Source of the DNA: Clostridium fungisolvens
GTDB taxonomy: Bacteria > Bacillota > Clostridia > Clostridiales > Clostridiaceae
Assembly: GCF_014193895.1 (NCBI RefSeq)
Contig: NZ_BLZR01000001.1
Location: 3,906,001 to 3,970,000, forward strand
Reading direction: 5' to 3'
Length of the DNA: 64,000 bases
Shown here: piece by piece, positions 61,613 to 64,000 of the stretch
Position numbering within the stretch: position 1 is the stretch's first letter
Layout of the letters: every line of letters begins with the position of its first letter
Made by a program: the position numbers and the translations under genes
The notes under the pieces: model-generated
Database searches by the model: none
Told to the model about the DNA's origin: nothing
What the model saw: the letters and a program-made list of their open reading frames with translations, nothing else

Positions 61613-62723
61613 TCCCTCTTCCCCCTTCCTTACCAACTCCATAAAGCAGTTTTTGTTCCAAATCATCATAATCATATGTTCTTTGCTCATAATCATTAAA
61701 CCTAAGATTCCCCTTATTGCTATTAGCCTTGGTTGACTTATTAGCTTCATCATCCTTTGGATAACCTTCCTTAGCCCAATTCTTTAATATGCCATTTATA
61801 TAACTCATAGTAGGCTTACCTACTTCTATAGCCTTATCCATAGCTTTCTTTACATATTCAGCAGTATGCTGAGTTATAGCAACTTTAAGCGCACCTAAAT
61901 TAACAGTATACTCAAACCCTGTTGCTGTCTCAAAGTACTTTAAGAGAATAAGAGATTGATCAGACTGTGATTCAATAGAAAGAGTATTACCTTGGAAATA
62001 TGAATTTGACTGTGTTTGATTATCCTTAGTTTGAGATAAATATAGATTTTGTGATGAAATGCTGTTTTGCTCTGCTGCTGTAGATTGGTTATTACATGTA
62101 CTTTTATTAAGCTTTAGGCTTGATTGTGTACATTGATTTTGATTGTTATACTTTAATGCTTCGTTATCTGCTTCTGTATATTTCTCTTTCTCTGTATCTG
62201 TAACTGTATTTGTATATGGTTCTGTATCTGTATCTGTATCTTTCTCTGTATTGCCGTCCTTTCGTGTAGCGACTCCTTTATTTACTTTCCCACGATTCAT
62301 TAGCGTATCGCAAAAACTTAGATAAAGCTCTTTTATTGGTTGATTTAATATACTCTCGGCAACATACACTATAAGTGACTTGTCCTTAACTTGCCTCAAC
62401 TCTTTAGTCAAGCAGTCCATTACAGGCTTGCCTCCTCTTGCTAGGTTGTACTTCCCCCAGTTTTTAATGGCAAGCTCTCTTGTCTCCTTATTATAGGTTA
62501 TTATCTTATGATGGTTAATAAAACGTTCCATAAGGCTATCTATTGTTTCAATACTATATCCAAGCTCAAAAGCCATTTTCTTTTTGGTTATTACATAAAT
62601 CCCTATACTTGTAGTTGAAGGATTAGTTAAAAGATATAGATAAAAATACTTATCCTCAGGTGACATTTCCTCCAGTGTTCTTGGATCTGTCCAAAATTCT
62701 TCATAAATTAATCTATATGCCAT
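61605..62723 (-). CDS. Phage replisome organiser, DnaD-like
   Basis: 372 aa. Residues 1-115 (YRLIYEEFWTDPRTLEEMSP, LLTNPSTTSIGIYVITKKKM) are the N-terminal winged-helix of phage replisome organisers. Residues 160-260 are a low-complexity linker with TDTDT-type hexanucleotide repeats and poly-N/Q. Residues 265-345 (YFETATGFEYTVNLGALKVA, PTMSYINGILKNWAKEGYP) are a DnaD domain. It recruits helicase loader to the phage or plasmid origin. AGAGAGGTG precedes ATG 62723. Confidence 0.88.
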   Translation of the reverse strand: MAYRLIYEEFWTDPRTLEEMSPEDKYFYLYLLTNPSTTSIGIYVITKKKMAFELGYSIETIDSLMERFINHHKIITYNKETRELAIKNWGKYNLARGGKPVMDCLTKELRQVKDKSLIVYVAESILNQPIKELYLSFCDTLMNRGKVNKGVATRKDGNTEKDTDTDTEPYTNTVTDTEKEKYTEADNEALKYNNQNQCTQSSLKLNKSTCNNQSTAAEQNSISSQNLYLSQTKDNQTQSNSYFQGNTLSIESQSDQSLILLKYFETATGFEYTVNLGALKVAITQHTAEYVKKAMDKAIEVGKPTMSYINGILKNWAKEGYPKDDEANKSTKANSNKGNLRFNDYEQRTYDYDDLEQKLLYGVGKEGGRGND

Positions 62724-62908
62724 ATCAATACACCTCTCTAAATTATACTAATAAAATAATTTGAAATTATTTAGTCCTTTAAATGTTGGAGTCAGCTTCA
62801 TCACCTTGCAGTTTTTCAAATACGCTTTGAGTATTTTTATGTTCATAAAGCACCTCACATATATACAGTTTTAAACTTCTACTAAACTTCACAATATGTT
62901 ATATTAAA

Positions 62909-62979
62909 GATAAGAGCTTTGCAGAGCTCTTATCATAGTTTCAACTTATTAAAGTACCCTTTTGCAGAGGGTATTTTTA
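62909..62979 (-). terminator. Two hairpins after antirepressor gene
   Basis: GATAAGAGCT/AGCTCTTATC (62909-62934) and TACCCT/AGGGTA (62955-62972). The second has a T-run on the plus strand and an A-run before it, so direction is ambiguous; both follow the antirepressor stop on the minus strand. Confidence 0.6.
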
Positions 62980-62993
62980 TTTTTATCTTTTAT

Positions 62994-63740
62994 TCATAGC
63001 TCTTCCTCTACTAAAAGCCCATTTGCTATCTCTATATCTCTTAGAATCTTTCCTTGAGCTTTCCACTGACTTAAGTATTCTTTAGCTCTTTCAAACTCTA
63101 ATGCAGGGGTATTCCTATAGGAGTTTATCTGGAAATAATCCTTGTAGTCTCTCCATACTGCTGAAAATACGCTGCTTCTTACACTCTTATCTTTATATGC
63201 AGTACTATCTTTCCCACCTAAAGCTTTTATAGCAACATACTTAGCTATCTCCTGAATAACAAGCTGCTGTCCATAATCTATAGTCATATTCTGCTCTAAG
63301 TTCTCAACTCTATCTTTAATCTTAAGAGTAGCTGCTATAAGCTCACCAACTTCTGAATGTATTAATGATATGGCTTTAAATTCATCATTCTTACTAATCT
63401 TTATCTCTTTATTAGTTTTGAAATAATTATCTATTAGATAGTCATATACTTCCCAGGCTCTATCTGTATTTAAACTCTTTGCATGAAGCAATGCTCCTTT
63501 TTCTGTCCATAGATAAAGACTTCTTACTTTACTTGAATTTTGCGTTCCGTAATTTCCGTATTGCAAAAACTCCTTTAAGTCCTCTCCTTGAAGATAATAA
63601 TAATGCTTTCCTTCAATATACCTATCTCTATTGAAGCTATAATTTTCTGATATTCTTTTTACACTAGTTTCATAGCTATCAGCTAACTGCTGGGTTGTTA
63701 GTACTCTTATTCCTTTATTCTCAATAACCTTTAAATTCAT
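62994..63740 (-). CDS. ORF6N-domain phage antirepressor
   Basis: 248 aa. Residues 10-100 are ORF6N: VLTTQQLADSYETSVKRISE, HYYYLQGEDLKEFLQYGNYG, VRSLYLWTEKGALLHAKSLN, the wing region that binds repressor or DNA. Middle coiled coil and C-terminal ~80 residues (IAKYVAIKALGGKDSTAYKD, AVWRDYKDYFQINSYRNTPA) form a KilA-C/antirepressor C-domain. It lifts prophage repression. GGAGG precedes ATG 63740. A 100-bp piece of a similar gene lies at 30.7 kb. Confidence 0.9.
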   Translation of the reverse strand: MNLKVIENKGIRVLTTQQLADSYETSVKRISENYSFNRDRYIEGKHYYYLQGEDLKEFLQYGNYGTQNSSKVRSLYLWTEKGALLHAKSLNTDRAWEVYDYLIDNYFKTNKEIKISKNDEFKAISLIHSEVGELIAATLKIKDRVENLEQNMTIDYGQQLVIQEIAKYVAIKALGGKDSTAYKDKSVRSSVFSAVWRDYKDYFQINSYRNTPALEFERAKEYLSQWKAQGKILRDIEIANGLLVEEEL

Positions 63741-63830
63741 TGCTTTCCTCCTATCATATTTTCTTATTAACCCATATCATGTTTTTAAGGATATACCTCA
63801 TTAAGTAAAATACTTTTTATAAACAGTTTT

Positions 63831-64000
63831 TTATCTCTTATGTTCTCTCTTGTATGCTTCTATAAATTCATCAATTTGATCTATTGTCAGTATTTCTGTT
63901 AATATCTTTGCTGCAGCTTTACCAACTCTTAGGTCATAGGCTTCTCTATTTTCTTCAGTTGGTGGATTCACTGTTATGTTAAATTCATACTCTCTAGATT
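63831..64000 (-). CDS. Small helical protein, 5' end outside window
   Basis: Minus-strand frame entering from the right edge and ending at TAA 63831-63833. Last ~56 residues: REYEFNITVNPPTEENREAY, DLRVGKAAAKILTEILTIDQ, IDEFIEAYKREHKR. Coding-like, charged, helical. Likely a phage-region small protein; family unknown. Confidence 0.65.
   Translation of the reverse strand, partial: SREYEFNITVNPPTEENREAYDLRVGKAAAKILTEILTIDQIDEFIEAYKREHKR

Noticed and set aside
1..64000. CRISPR arrays, tRNA/rRNA genes, transposases
   Set aside because: No regularly spaced repeats, no T-loop-type GGTTCGAATCC patterns and no transposase motifs were found by eye.

Overview
The window is low-GC, AT-rich DNA from a Clostridium-like Firmicute. 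The signs are AGGAGG-type ribosome binding sites, frequent TTG and GTG starts, short intrinsic terminators, and clostridial families (LytTR two-component system, YARHG, DUF1659, DUF2922, YvrJ, NlpC/P60 hydrolases). No rRNA, tRNA, CRISPR array or transposase is visible.

Region 1 (1-20 kb) looks like ordinary chromosome: a partial Hsp70, a chemotaxis receptor, a molybdopterin oxidoreductase, a DsbA-like protein, two reductases, wall hydrolases, a CcdA/ResA-type thiol pair, an exonuclease, a TerC protein behind a yybP-ykoY manganese riboswitch, and a ClC antiporter. A reductase/TetR cassette at 18.2-19.9 kb seems to have cut the 5' end of a YARHG gene. Region 2 (20-24.4 kb) is a tightly coupled five-gene operon with a Ycf46-like AAA+ ATPase and a membrane coiled-coil protein, function unknown. 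Region 3 (24.8-31.2 kb) holds a secreted GH3 glycosidase with reversed domain order and a LytTR two-component system, lying between two 213-bp, about 93% identical copies of a gene fragment.

Region 4 (31-55.7 kb) is a defence island. It contains HNH-like and PD-(D/E)XK-like proteins, a RADAR system (rdrA/rdrB) preceded by a small RdrA-fragment paralogue, a type I restriction-modification operon (hsdM, hsdS, hsdR) carrying an ADP-ribosyltransferase-like toxin-antitoxin trio inside it, a two-gene CBASS (CD-NTase plus 4-TM protein) at the hsdR 3' end, and a DUF3800-type protein. Two 183-bp elements in inverted orientation (41.4 and 53.5 kb) bracket the restriction/CBASS block.

Region 5 is a split accessory module: a LysM amidase without signal peptide and a TcdR/UviA-like sigma factor (42.6-44.0 kb), then two divergent DUF1659/DUF2922 sets and a YvrJ holin-like protein (55.9-58.4 kb). 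The octamer GGCATATA lies upstream of nearly every transcription unit of this module, which suggests a sigma-factor regulon of lysis or release type that the defence block has interrupted. Region 6 (58.5-64 kb) carries a possible -1 frameshift gene, an unknown 391-aa-class protein and phage-type genes (DnaD-like replisome organiser, ORF6N antirepressor).
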